Assembly: GCF_003462685.1 (NCBI RefSeq)
Contig: NZ_QRVE01000015.1
Span: 1-51,152, forward strand
Reading direction: 5' to 3'
Length of the DNA: 51,152 nucleotides
Source of the DNA: Collinsella sp. AF23-4AC
GTDB lineage: Bacteria > Actinomycetota > Coriobacteriia > Coriobacteriales > Coriobacteriaceae
Shown piece by piece: positions 41,879 through 50,569 of this stretch (positions are counted from its first letter, which is position 1; each line of letters opens with the position of its first letter). The notes beneath the pieces are model-generated. The model saw only the letters and a program-made list of their open reading frames with translations, was not told the origin of the DNA and did not search any database. A program made the position numbers and the translations under genes.

Positions 41879-44242
41879 TTATTCATCATCTGATGCCGGC
41901 AAGCTGTTGAGCGGCTCGCTCTCACCGTCGGTGCCAAGGCGCCTCTGCATCTTCTCGATCTGCTTAAGGGTCGAAGTCAAATACCCAAGACCCTTCTTCA
42001 GTTGCTTAAGTAACTTGCCATCCTTGCGATTTCCCTTTCCGTTCTCCTTCTCGACATCTTCTTCAATGCCAGCGATGCCGCGCTGCACGGCCTCGGCTGC
42101 TTTCCGCACCAAAATGGCCCCCTCATGCGGGCAGCGGTCAGTTGCCACATCAAGAAATGCGAGAAGCCTTGAGCATTCAACGAGCACGAACTGAGCATAG
42201 TCCTCCCCCATCGACGCCGCCAGGGCAACGCCGCCAGAACCCAAAAGGCCAAGCGCAGCGCCGCCGCCAGCAATTAAAGCGGTGCCGCCAGCCATGCCCA
42301 TGCCGCCGGCGGCCAAGGCGCCGCCGCCAGCAGCGGCAAGACTCGCATTGACAAGCGCAGCTCCGTGGAGGCCAACAAACGAGCCTCCAAAGATACCGAC
42401 AGCGATATTTGGAGCGACCACCGCGGCAGCTCCTCCAGTGCCCACGGCCACCACCGCGGTGATGGCTCCGCCCACCAAAAACTTTGGCAACGCGCCTGAA
42501 AGCCCGCGAATGCGCGCCTTACATCGCTTCTCGAGGGAACGTATGGCGTCCAAATCAGCCGCGTCTTGTCTCTTGGGAAATTCATCTCTAACCCAAGACC
42601 CATTCTCCTTCAAACCTTTGTATTCCTTCTTCTCTTCATCTCCTAACTGCGAATAGGGGCAAAACTCAACCAGCTCCTGTGCAACCAGCAGGGCGCGCAC
42701 CTTACCGCCTCGCTGCCGCGAAATAGCCTCAAGGGCTCCGTATGCATCTTCCTCGCTCAAAAAGTAGCCGTCTGCATCAATGCCTAGGCCATCCGCGACC
42801 GAATCCTGCCACGCGCGGGCCCAGCTCCTCTTTTGCCCTTTGCGCACTTCGTTCTTCTCGTTCTCGCAGTCGTAGTTGATGGCGGCAAGCTTCAGCGAGA
42901 AGGCAATCCTCGTCGTTTCTCTATCTAGGCTATAAAAGTGGAATCCATCGAAAATATCCTGGCGGTGCCTGGCGCGCTCAGCCCAAGCCTCGGACATTTC
43001 CTCTGCCATATAGTCCCAGTCGGCATGGAGTGCAAACGCAAGGCGTCCAACTCCGACGTAGTTTATACGCAAGAAGAACTTCTGGGCGAAAACGACTTTG
43101 TTCCCCTCGCATTCGATACCCGCCCTGACCGCCACCGTCGCCAGATTCGCCAAAACAAACGAAGTGCTCGAAACCGTGACCATGCGAGTGAGGGCCCTAC
43201 TGTTATAGGGCATAAAATGCGAAGCCTTGAGTTTGTTCAAGTCGGAGACCTTGCTCACTTCACAACGCTCTAGCTCGGCCTTGAGCCTTGAAAGCATGTA
43301 GAGACAACGAACGATAACCTCGTTGGCCACGACTGCTGGCACCTGGCTTAAAGCCTGATCGAGAAGACCGACTTCCGTCCGAAGGTCGAAGCGAATGGGC
43401 TTACCGTCCTCGGTTTTGAACGCCGTTCCGTTAAACAGCTTTGAGATCCATTGCTGAATGCGAATATCCTCGCCCTTATAGGCAATCTGCATGTCTTGAA
43501 AAACAGGCAGGGAGGAGAGCTCCTTTAGCAGGGATAACACGACGCCGGGAATACCCGTCCCCTTACCGGGGTTTGAACTAGACCCCGCCATGTCGCTCAT
43601 GAGATGCATCGCCCAGAGCAAAGTACCGAACGCAATCTTCTCTGGAACGTTCCTGCCTATAAGAGGGCAGTCGGGATCGAAGGCGGCGGCAGGCAGGTCA
43701 AAGGCGACAAACCGGCCGGCAGTATCGGTACCATAGCCTTTGCCCGTGAATTGCGAGAGGATCGAACACGCAAGGCCAACCAAACTCGGGTGGTGCGAAA
43801 AATCCCGCAGATGATGTTGGAGCCCGCCGCCAAACTCGACGGTCAGCTTGTCCGCTGCAAAAGGAAACTCTTTCTCCAAAAAGCGAATAGCATCTTCCAG
43901 GGTTGCATCCGCCTTTGTCATCCCCGCAGACTTGGCAACCGTAAGAACGAAATTGCCAACTTTCTCATCGCCCCAGGCTTTGGCACCCTCTAGGTTGAAG
44001 TCTTTCTGCCACAGGATATTCAACGCGCCCGTGAGGAGTCCGCTAACGGCTGCAAGTTCATAGTCGAGCTTCGTAGCCTTTTCAGCCCGAGGGTCAAAAT
44101 CAAAGAGGACCTCCTCCCCATCGGGAACGTCCTTAAAACCAACCAGCACAGCGCTACCGTTCAGCGGCACAGATGTAACTTTGGGCAGTTGAGACATGGT
44201 GTAAACTATCTCGCCGCCACTAAAAACAAGTTCGTCTGCCAT
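41879..44242 (-). CDS. Large unknown protein with a Gly/Ala zipper hydrophobic region
   Basis: 787 residues; I do not recognise a family. The start is ATG 44242 after AAGGAGG (8 nt); a TTG six codons upstream is less likely. Near residues 143-157 is a distinctive His-rich motif, QHHLRDFSHHPSLVG. Residues about 585-679 are almost only Gly, Ala, Val and Leu in glycine-zipper spacing (GGxxxGG repeats), able to form a membrane hairpin or pore. The last 100 residues are charged and helical. It sits alone, followed by a terminator, and is preceded by a broken gene. A membrane-acting effector or a large phage-type protein are both possible. Confidence 0.8.
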   Translation of the reverse strand: MADELVFSGGEIVYTMSQLPKVTSVPLNGSAVLVGFKDVPDGEEVLFDFDPRAEKATKLDYELAAVSGLLTGALNILWQKDFNLEGAKAWGDEKVGNFVLTVAKSAGMTKADATLEDAIRFLEKEFPFAADKLTVEFGGGLQHHLRDFSHHPSLVGLACSILSQFTGKGYGTDTAGRFVAFDLPAAAFDPDCPLIGRNVPEKIAFGTLLWAMHLMSDMAGSSSNPGKGTGIPGVVLSLLKELSSLPVFQDMQIAYKGEDIRIQQWISKLFNGTAFKTEDGKPIRFDLRTEVGLLDQALSQVPAVVANEVIVRCLYMLSRLKAELERCEVSKVSDLNKLKASHFMPYNSRALTRMVTVSSTSFVLANLATVAVRAGIECEGNKVVFAQKFFLRINYVGVGRLAFALHADWDYMAEEMSEAWAERARHRQDIFDGFHFYSLDRETTRIAFSLKLAAINYDCENEKNEVRKGQKRSWARAWQDSVADGLGIDADGYFLSEEDAYGALEAISRQRGGKVRALLVAQELVEFCPYSQLGDEEKKEYKGLKENGSWVRDEFPKRQDAADLDAIRSLEKRCKARIRGLSGALPKFLVGGAITAVVAVGTGGAAAVVAPNIAVGIFGGSFVGLHGAALVNASLAAAGGGALAAGGMGMAGGTALIAGGGAALGLLGSGGVALAASMGEDYAQFVLVECSRLLAFLDVATDRCPHEGAILVRKAAEAVQRGIAGIEEDVEKENGKGNRKDGKLLKQLKKGLGYLTSTLKQIEKMQRRLGTDGESEPLNSLPASDDE

Positions 44243-44280
44243 ACCGACTTCCTCCTTCAAACGCGTAAAATCAGATTGCT

Positions 44281-44615
44281 CTACGCCGCCAAATCCCTCT
44301 CGTAGAAGTACTCGATAATCTCGCTGATACAGTTGCCCATAACCTCGTCGGGATAGCTCACCCCTGGCAGCCCGTATGCCTCATTGTGCACGATAACGCG
44401 TGCAGCGTCACGGGTCTATGCCTGTCCATCCAGCAAATCATGTTTGCATGTCGTTCTTCGATAATAGATGCCTTCTCGATGTCCACGCTCTTGACCTGCT
44501 TAGTCTCAGCGGATGTCAGTGTGTCCTTGAATAGCATCTCAAGCACAGCCCTCTGATGCTGATTCCGGAATCCCTCGCGTAACCGTTCCTTCTGCTTGTC
44601 GCTAAATAAGCACCC
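44281..44615 (-). pseudogene. Broken gene of unknown function (frameshift)
   Basis: Minus strand from about 44615 reads FSDKQKERLREGFRNQHQRA and on to about 44410, then ends in another frame with RDAARVIVHNEAYGLPGVSY and ...EIIEYFYERDLAA with the stop at 44281. The two pieces lie in different frames, and each piece is composed like coding sequence, so a frameshift near 44400-44420 is likely. No family is recognised. Confidence 0.5.
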
Positions 44616-45350
44616 CTACCTTCCCTCCGCCTTCAGCTTCAGCAGCAGGTCACCCAGCTCGGGGCACTTGCTGGAAAGGCGCGTCTGAGCTCGCTCGCCC
44701 ATCCCCCACCGCTGGCGGACTTCCTGGGCGCGCGGACTAACGCGGTAGTCCCCGTCCATCACCTGCTTGAGCAGCTTGGCGGTCACGCGCGCATCGGCTA
44801 AGGCGCTGTGAGCGTGGCCCGTCGACTCGTCAAATTCGATGCCAAACCACGTTGCCGCGTCACCCAAAGAGACGCACCCGTGGCTGCCCACGTCCATGAT
44901 CGAGGTATAAAACGCCTGCAGGTCGGCCCAGTCCGCAGGAAATGCGGAAAGATCGATGTGCTTCGCCTGGCACTCGGCCAAAAGCTGTCGACGGTCCGCC
45001 CCGCTCCAGCAGACCACCTGGGCGGAGTAGCGACCGATCCAATCGCTGAGCCTTTTGATCACCATGTAGAGCGGATCGGCCATCGCGGCGTCCATGGCCG
45101 ATATCCCCGTAAGCTCGCGGACGGGGAACGCAACGCCTTCGGTAAATTCCGTCTGCACAAACTGCGAGAACTCGCCCATAACGTTGCCGTGGTAATCGAG
45201 CTTGACGGCGCCGACCTCGATAATCTCGTTGCGCAGTCCACGGCGCTGGCGCTGCTTTGGCACCGGCGCAAACTCAAAGTCCAGCACAATCTGGCGCGCA
45301 AAGTTCGTCGTATCGATAGCCGAGATGCACGGCGTCTTTTCAGCTGACAC
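44616..45350 (-). CDS. DnaQ-like 3'-5' exonuclease
   Basis: A DEDDh-type exonuclease of 244 residues from GTG 45350; AGAAAGG is 8 nt upstream. Exo I is IVLDFEF (Asp24, Glu26), Exo II lies in the ENIIEVG...-like NEIIEVGAVKLD and following helix, and Exo III is the HSALADAR region (His, Asp). The frame is open to 45464, but that N-terminus lacks a ribosome site. It could be an RNA- or DNA-processing exonuclease such as a lone PolC-epsilon-like domain. It sits in the accessory region, adjacent to the broken gene. Confidence 0.75.
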   Translation of the reverse strand: MSAEKTPCISAIDTTNFARQIVLDFEFAPVPKQRQRRGLRNEIIEVGAVKLDYHGNVMGEFSQFVQTEFTEGVAFPVRELTGISAMDAAMADPLYMVIKRLSDWIGRYSAQVVCWSGADRRQLLAECQAKHIDLSAFPADWADLQAFYTSIMDVGSHGCVSLGDAATWFGIEFDESTGHAHSALADARVTAKLLKQVMDGDYRVSPRAQEVRQRWGMGERAQTRLSSKCPELGDLLLKLKAEGR

Positions 45351-45523
45351 GGTTAGGGCCTTTCTCCGTTGCCTGCCGCTTGCTACATAGGCGGCTACAT
45401 TGCCGTAAGGATAGGCGCCCGTGCGGACATGAAAGCGGGGCGCAATACCATGCGCCAGGCACACGCCATGCAGACGGCCCCGAGAGCGCCGCCCACTCTA
45501 TTCAAATGAATGAAAAAGATTGA

Positions 45524-45559
45524 GGCCCGGTGACTTGAATCAGAGGTCATCCCGGGCCC
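45524..45559 (-). terminator. Terminator-like hairpin; repeated element copy 2
   Basis: GGCCCGG-T-GAC / GTC-AT-CCCGGGCC on the minus strand, with a T-rich tail (TCTTTTTC). The loop (TGATTCAAG) and flanks match the element at 41826-41865. Confidence 0.65.
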
Positions 45560-45560
45560 A

Positions 45561-45808
45561 TCAGAGCTCGTAGAGCTCTTGGTTGCTTTGGTCTTGCTCT
45601 TCACGGCGCTTATCGAACTTTCCGAGGCACTCAAGCAGCATTCGAAGCATAACAAGTCGCTGCCATTAAGGCACTGACCTCTTGACCAAGCAACGGCGCT
45701 GCCCAGCTCTTCACTACTTGGGCTGCCGTCGACTTTATTCTATCCGCGAGCATCTGGTTTACCAAATGGATTTTCGGTAAAGGAAGCACGGCACGCCCCG
45801 CAAAACCA
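45561..45808 (-). pseudogene. Unclear remnant between ATPase gene and terminator
   Basis: Two short minus-strand frames are seen: one of 62 codons to 45631 that overlaps the ATPase stop and ends in ...AATCYASNAA, and one from ATG 45650 to 45561 (29 residues; MLRMLLECLGKFDKRREEQD). They could be two parts of one decayed gene, or chance. I see no family. Confidence 0.3.
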
Positions 45809-47104
45809 CTACGCCCCAAGTGCCGCCACGGGGATCACCGCCACGCCGTCGTCGCGTGTGTAGGCAATGCTCCCCTTTCCAACCACGACCGCCAAAAACG
45901 CCGGCGCGGCATTCTGGGCGGCAGGATTGGAGAGCACTTTCCTCTCCAGCGCCTTGAGATTTCTCGCTCCATCGTCTGCTTTCGCATCACTCAGCTTGAC
46001 CTCGATGGCTCCCCAGCGCCCGTCGTGCTCAACGATCAGATCAACCTCAAGGCCCTTCTCATCTCGGAAATAATGGACACTGTTGTCAACACCGCCGTAG
46101 GTGGAAAGGAACACGCGCACGTCGCGCAGAACGAGGTTCTCAAAGAGCATCCCCAGCGTTTGCATATCGCCAAGCAGCCGCTCGGGGGTAGCCCCCAGCA
46201 ACGCCGCCGCAAGTGACGGGTCACAGAAGTAGCGCTTGGGGCGCACGCGAACGCGGGCCTTCGAGCGCATGGGCGGCTCCCATCCGCACAGGTCCTCGGT
46301 CAGCTTGAGCCTGTTGAAGAGGTCCAAGTACGCAGCGATGGTCCTCTCGTCGGGGCCCGCCTCACCGTACGAGGCGTCCTTTACGAGCGTCTTGTACGTG
46401 ACAGCCTGGCTCTCGTTCATGGCAAGAGCTCGCAAAAGGCCGTGTGCAAGCTCGGGCGACATGCCCTCATCCAGCACGTTGACGTCGAGCACCGAGTGCA
46501 CGTACTGGCTTGCCGTCTCTCGCGCAAGCTCTTCCGAAAGCCCAAGGTTTGCAGGCCAACCGCCCCTGCAGCACCAGCGTGCGACGTCATCCACCGTACT
46601 CTCGCAACGCTGAGGGGCAAAACCCTCGCCCTTAAAGAGGCTTGCCAGTGACACGAGCGGCTCGCCGTCGCCCGACTCACACAGGGCCATGGGGCGCATT
46701 GACAGACGGGCGATCCTACCCGTGCCGGAATGACGAACATGGCTGCGCTCCTCGCTTTTGAGCGCGGTCGATCCCGTGAGCAAAAGTGTCCCGCGTTCGT
46801 TGCCGCTCGCGTCCACGAAGCGCCGGGCGGCATCCCAAACCTCGGGCACCTCCTGCCATTCATCGACCAGGTGTGGCGCATCGCCGATGAGCGCCAGGCT
46901 TGGGTCGACCTCTGCCGCCGCGCGCTGCGCAGGCTCATCGAGCCTGGAGACGCTCGCCGAGCGAGAGAGCGCCGTCCAGGTCTTGCCGCACCATTTGGGG
47001 CCGTTGATCTCCACACAGCCAAACGCCCGCATAAGAGTGTCGAGGCGCTCCTCTATGAGCCGGGGTCTATATCCCTTTTGGGTCAATCTCTTTGGTGCAT
47101 CCAC
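45809..47104 (-). CDS. AAA ATPase with DUF4143-type nuclease-like C-terminus
   Basis: 431 residues. Walker A GPKWCGKT (35-42), Walker B LVDEWQ (79-84), and Sensor-like TGSTALKS. The C-terminal DUF4143 domain contains LEVDLIVEHDGRWGAIEVKLSDAK, a PD-(D/E)XK nuclease-like motif (Asp, then Glu-x-Lys). Such proteins are abundant in gut Actinobacteria and have no established role, but a link to defence or plasmid/phage control is often suggested. The start is GTG 47104. Five 23-bp iterons lie directly upstream. Confidence 0.8.
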   Translation of the reverse strand: MDAPKRLTQKGYRPRLIEERLDTLMRAFGCVEINGPKWCGKTWTALSRSASVSRLDEPAQRAAAEVDPSLALIGDAPHLVDEWQEVPEVWDAARRFVDASGNERGTLLLTGSTALKSEERSHVRHSGTGRIARLSMRPMALCESGDGEPLVSLASLFKGEGFAPQRCESTVDDVARWCCRGGWPANLGLSEELARETASQYVHSVLDVNVLDEGMSPELAHGLLRALAMNESQAVTYKTLVKDASYGEAGPDERTIAAYLDLFNRLKLTEDLCGWEPPMRSKARVRVRPKRYFCDPSLAAALLGATPERLLGDMQTLGMLFENLVLRDVRVFLSTYGGVDNSVHYFRDEKGLEVDLIVEHDGRWGAIEVKLSDAKADDGARNLKALERKVLSNPAAQNAAPAFLAVVVGKGSIAYTRDDGVAVIPVAALGA

Positions 47105-47445
47105 AGACGGCCGTCCCTCTCTATCACGCGATATGCGAAATTACGCCATTCTCAATGCTGATTTTACGCTACATTCAATGTAGTTTTTACGCCATGACAG
47201 ATGCAGTTTTTACGCTATTTTCATTGAAGGTTTTACGCTTGGCATCCTTAGCGCAACGCTCGCTCAACCCCTGACCACCGGATTGCCTGAATTCCGGGAT
47301 GCTGCCTCCGCTCCAAACAAAAGGCCCCGGCTCGCGATGAGCTGCCTCCCATTTCTTGAACATATGAGCTTCCGCTTGAAGGGCGATCCGGAAAGCACAT
47401 CCCATTCCCAGCATCAAATCAGAACGCGCTTCATTATCCCCGCCC
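47105..47445. other. Gap between two ATPase genes: iterons and repeat remnants
   Basis: Holds the 23-bp iteron array (47138-47247, listed separately) and, from about 47285 to 47410, remnants of the 62-bp hairpin repeat, including a 40-bp stretch nearly identical to one at 49170-49215. No gene seen. Confidence 0.6.
47138..47247. repeat. 23-bp iteron array, five units
   Basis: Units start at 47138, 47161, 47184, 47207 and 47230, each beginning with (A/T)TTTACGC or ATTACGC and followed by 14 less conserved bases containing a CAATG-like core; the last unit is partial. The period is exactly 23 bp. Unit 2 also holds the palindrome TACATTCAATGTA. Confidence 0.75.
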
Positions 47446-48825
47446 TCACATCTCGGCAAACGAAATCAGCTTGGTATCTCCCCTACTCTCCGCTGCATCC
47501 CGACATCCCTGCGTAAAGCCGCTTTTTGAGAAAAGCGCATAGCTTTTATTTTGCCGTCTAAAGAGCTCGCTTCGGTGCACGAGCTTTTGCAGCACGTCTT
47601 CGCCCACCGGTTCATTGCGCCATTTGCACTCCGCAAACAGAGCAGTGCCCTCGCCATCGTCAACAATCAAGTCGATTTCTTCCTGCGTATGCGTGCGATT
47701 ATCCGTCCCCCACCAGCGCCCGACGCTCGCCGGAACCACATCGAGCTGGCCCGCGCGCGCGAGTTCGTACACATATTGTCTGCATATGAGCTCAAAGACC
47801 GTACCCATGTAATCCGATACGTGCGGCTCAATGCGCTTATACGCCATCTCGGCCATATCGTTTTGAATCAGCCCGATGTTCTGCGGAACAAACTTGTACC
47901 AGAACCTAAACATCTGGTCGCTCAGCAGATACACGGCTCGCTTATTGCTCGTCTCGTTTAGGGGCAGCTCGCGCTCGACAATCCCAAGCGACGCCAGCTT
48001 ATCCACATAGCTCTTTACGTTGCTCGCAGGGATTCCCGTAGAGCTCGCAATCTCCGAGATCTTCGAGCGCCCCTGAGCAATTGCTTGCACGATCGCATCA
48101 TATTGCTCGGGATTGCGGCACTCTTGCAATAGCAGGTTACTCGGCTCTTCAAAGAGATAACCCGTAGGGGTAAGAAAAAGACGCTTGATGTTGCCCTTGA
48201 GCGATACGGTAGGATCGACTTTCTCGATATATGCAGGAATGCCGCCCGTCATGCCATAGCAAACCGCTGCGTCTTCGCGACCCATGCTCTGCCACAGGCC
48301 GAGGGTCGTCGTAAAATCTAGCGGCATGATCTTAAACTGGGCCGTACGCCTACCGTATAGTGGGCTCTCGTAGCCCAACACCTGCTCTTCCATAAACGAA
48401 AGCGACGACCCGCACAGGATCAGCATTAGCCTGGTCTCTTTGTATAAGTGGTCGATCTTGTCTTGCAGCAACGAGCTGATTTCGGGATTCGATTGGGCGA
48501 GATAGGGATACTCGTCAATCACGACAACCAAACGTTCCGTGCGAGCCATGGTGGCCAATGCATCGAACGCTTCGTCAAAACTACGAAACGACACGCCTGC
48601 AGCACCAACCGAGCCTGCAAGTATCGCCTGGCTAAAGCCGTGCAGGTTTGCCTCCGCATTGGTACGACGAGCTTGAAAGTAAATAGCCTTCTTGCCTTGG
48701 ATGAACTCTGTGATAAGGCGCGTTTTACCCACACGACGGCGGCCGTAAATCACAGGCATCTCAAAGGAGTCCGTGCCATACAGTCGATTGAGCTCGGACA
48801 TTTCCGCTGTTCTTCCGACAAACAT
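47446..48825 (-). CDS. ATPase with DUF234-type C-terminus
   Basis: 459 residues. An archaeal-type ATPase: Walker A YGRRRVGKT (27-35), Walker B VVVIDEYPYLAQS, winged-helix region (KISEIASSTGIPASNVKSYVDKLASLGIVE), and a C-terminal DUF234 nuclease-like core (EEIDLIVDDGEGTALFAECKW, the Asp and Glu-x-Lys of PD-(D/E)XK). AAAGGAAGG precedes ATG 48825; the longer frame to 49062 translates the palindrome and array. It follows the DUF4143 ATPase gene in the opposite order, both on the minus strand. Function is not known; these ATPases occur with mobile and defence DNA. Confidence 0.8.
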   Translation of the reverse strand: MFVGRTAEMSELNRLYGTDSFEMPVIYGRRRVGKTRLITEFIQGKKAIYFQARRTNAEANLHGFSQAILAGSVGAAGVSFRSFDEAFDALATMARTERLVVVIDEYPYLAQSNPEISSLLQDKIDHLYKETRLMLILCGSSLSFMEEQVLGYESPLYGRRTAQFKIMPLDFTTTLGLWQSMGREDAAVCYGMTGGIPAYIEKVDPTVSLKGNIKRLFLTPTGYLFEEPSNLLLQECRNPEQYDAIVQAIAQGRSKISEIASSTGIPASNVKSYVDKLASLGIVERELPLNETSNKRAVYLLSDQMFRFWYKFVPQNIGLIQNDMAEMAYKRIEPHVSDYMGTVFELICRQYVYELARAGQLDVVPASVGRWWGTDNRTHTQEEIDLIVDDGEGTALFAECKWRNEPVGEDVLQKLVHRSELFRRQNKSYALFSKSGFTQGCRDAAESRGDTKLISFAEM

Positions 48826-48839
48826 AGACCATCCTTCCT

Positions 48840-48895
48840 TTACGTTATAGCTAGCTATATTATACCTTCCTATAATATAGCTAGCTATAACGTAA
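48840..48895. promoter_or_regulatory. Perfect 25-bp inverted repeat before the DUF234 ATPase
   Basis: Arms at 48840-48864 and 48871-48895 are fully complementary, with a 6-bp centre. Each arm contains the self-palindrome TATAGCTAGCTATA (48846-48859 and 48876-48889), so two operator-like sites sit 30 bp apart, near three helical turns. It is AT-rich in a GC-rich genome and lies 15 nt upstream of the ATPase ATG. Confidence 0.75.
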
Positions 48896-48948
48896 TTCGA
48901 CAAGCGGCGCACACGAAAGGGGCGGTACACCACCGCACGTGGACCGTT

Positions 48949-49245
48949 CCGGAAAATGCATCCCGTTCTGGAGCCAAAAACTGGGCCATAGTTTCCGCCA
49001 AGCATCCCATCCGGAAAGCGTGTCCCGTTCTGAGTGGCAATTCCGGGACACAGTTTCCGCATGCGGCCCGTTGGGAAAGTTCATCCCGCTCTGAAGGCTC
49101 GTTCCGGGATGCAATTTCCGTTTGAGGCCCGATCTGGAAACGGCATCCCACTCTGAGGCCGAAATCTGGGATGTAGTTTCCGCTTGAAGGGCGATCCGGA
49201 AAGCACGTCCCATTCCGAGTGGCAATTCCGGGTCACAGTTTCCGC
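48949..49245. repeat. 62-bp hairpin repeat array A, five units
   Basis: GGAAA starts at 48951, 49013, 49074, 49136 and 49198 (spacing 61-62). Each unit has GGAAA-N4-RTCCC, about 20 bp, then GGGAY-N4-TTTCC, so each can fold into a hairpin. Units diverge in the linker. No stable coding use is seen. Confidence 0.8.
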
Positions 49246-49539
49246 AGATACAAGGCGACAGTCCGCCGGCCTTATCACATGCCTTCAAATATGCGATCCA
49301 GAAACACAAAACAGCAGATAGAATGCTCTTTTTCAAAAAGTACACGTCCCGAAACTTACCAAGACTTCATATCCAGTTACCGTTCACGGTCGCCGATTAC
49401 CGCCCACCGATTCAAACAAGAAATATGTCGCCAAAAGCAGGTCATCTACCTGCATGGTTAGATTTTGGTCAGCTTTTGGTCAGCTGAGCGGCAAGTTCCA
49501 GCTGATACGTTTTTGCTACCCAAAAGGAGGCGGTAGCTC
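49246..49539. other. Intergenic stretch before the AbiEi-like gene
   Basis: Nothing with coding features. Contains a direct repeat TTTTGGTCAGC (twice at about 49466-49485) and a ribosome site AAGGAGG at 49522-49530 for the next gene. Confidence 0.4.
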
Positions 49540-50538
49540 ATGACCCATTGCAATGACCAGCTCATCGACCAACTGCTCACTCAAGCCGGACAAGAGGGGC
49601 GCTGCCTGATTCCCCCGAGCACGGCGATCCGAAAAGCGCTCCTTCGGCGCGCCGGCGGCACGGTTGTCTCGCCCATGCCGGGGTTGTTTGCGCGAAAAAC
49701 GCGCTGGGATGAACTCAACCGAGCGCAACGCCATTGCGAGATTATCCGCGCCCTTGCGATCATCCATCCCGATTGGACGTTCTGCTCGTTTTCGGCAGCT
49801 TGCCTGCTGGGGCTCGAGATCTCGTGGCGACACCTGAACGTCGTGCATGTTTGCAGCTCGACAAAGCCGTCGGCTCGTCCGGGCGCACATATTCAGCGAC
49901 ACCAGATTGAGCCGGCCGGAGCAATACGCAGAGCCGGCATATCGGTAACGCCGCCCATCCAAACGGCCACAGATTGCCTGCTGCAAACTGGTTTTACCGA
50001 CGGCATGCCCATTGCCGATTCGGCGATCTCAAAGCTCGGCCTTGCGCCGGAACAGCTGATGGAGGCCGTTGAGCAACGAGCGACTGCCCGCAATGGTCGC
50101 GCGATTCGCACCGCCCTCACAACGCTTCGATATGCCGACGCCCGCGCCGAGAGCGGCGGGGAATCGGTCGCCCGAGCCATCATGATCGAGACGGGCTTTG
50201 CGCCCGACTGGCTTCAATACGAGCTGACGGACCCCTTCGATTCGGCCAAGCCCATACGAACGGACTTTGCCTGGGAGCGCCAGGCGCGGGAACTCACGCT
50301 GGGCGAGCTCGACGGGCTCATCAAATATACCGACCAGACCATGCTGGCCGGACGCACCGCCGCCGAGGCGCTCGTTGCCGAACGACAGCGCGAGGCGCAC
50401 CTATCACTCTACGGTCATCCTCTGTTGCGCTTTACCATGAACGAGGTCCGCTCGGCAGGAATGCTCGCCAAAAAGCTGCAGACGGCAGGCATCCGGCAGA
50501 CCGCGCTGCCGACATGGCTCAACGAGGTGGACCTGTAG
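49540..50538 (+). CDS. AbiEi-like HTH protein with DUF559-type nuclease-like C-terminus
   Basis: 332 residues. The N-terminal region (IPPSTAIRKALLRRAGGTVVSPMPGLF) looks like the winged helix of AbiEi antitoxin-type proteins. The C-terminal region has the DUF559/Vsr-like pattern: Glu208 in GGESVARAI, Asp242 in RTDFAWE, Glu256 and Lys262 in GELDGLIKY, which suggests a PD-(D/E)XK or Vsr-type nuclease core. Such genes are common in Actinobacteria, often with no partner toxin; none is seen here. AAGGAGG is 9 nt before ATG 49540. Confidence 0.75.
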   Translation: MTHCNDQLIDQLLTQAGQEGRCLIPPSTAIRKALLRRAGGTVVSPMPGLFARKTRWDELNRAQRHCEIIRALAIIHPDWTFCSFSAACLLGLEISWRHLNVVHVCSSTKPSARPGAHIQRHQIEPAGAIRRAGISVTPPIQTATDCLLQTGFTDGMPIADSAISKLGLAPEQLMEAVEQRATARNGRAIRTALTTLRYADARAESGGESVARAIMIETGFAPDWLQYELTDPFDSAKPIRTDFAWERQARELTLGELDGLIKYTDQTMLAGRTAAEALVAERQREAHLSLYGHPLLRFTMNEVRSAGMLAKKLQTAGIRQTALPTWLNEVDL

Positions 50539-50569
50539 GAGCTGTTGAGCTTATGCCCGCCTGCCCATC

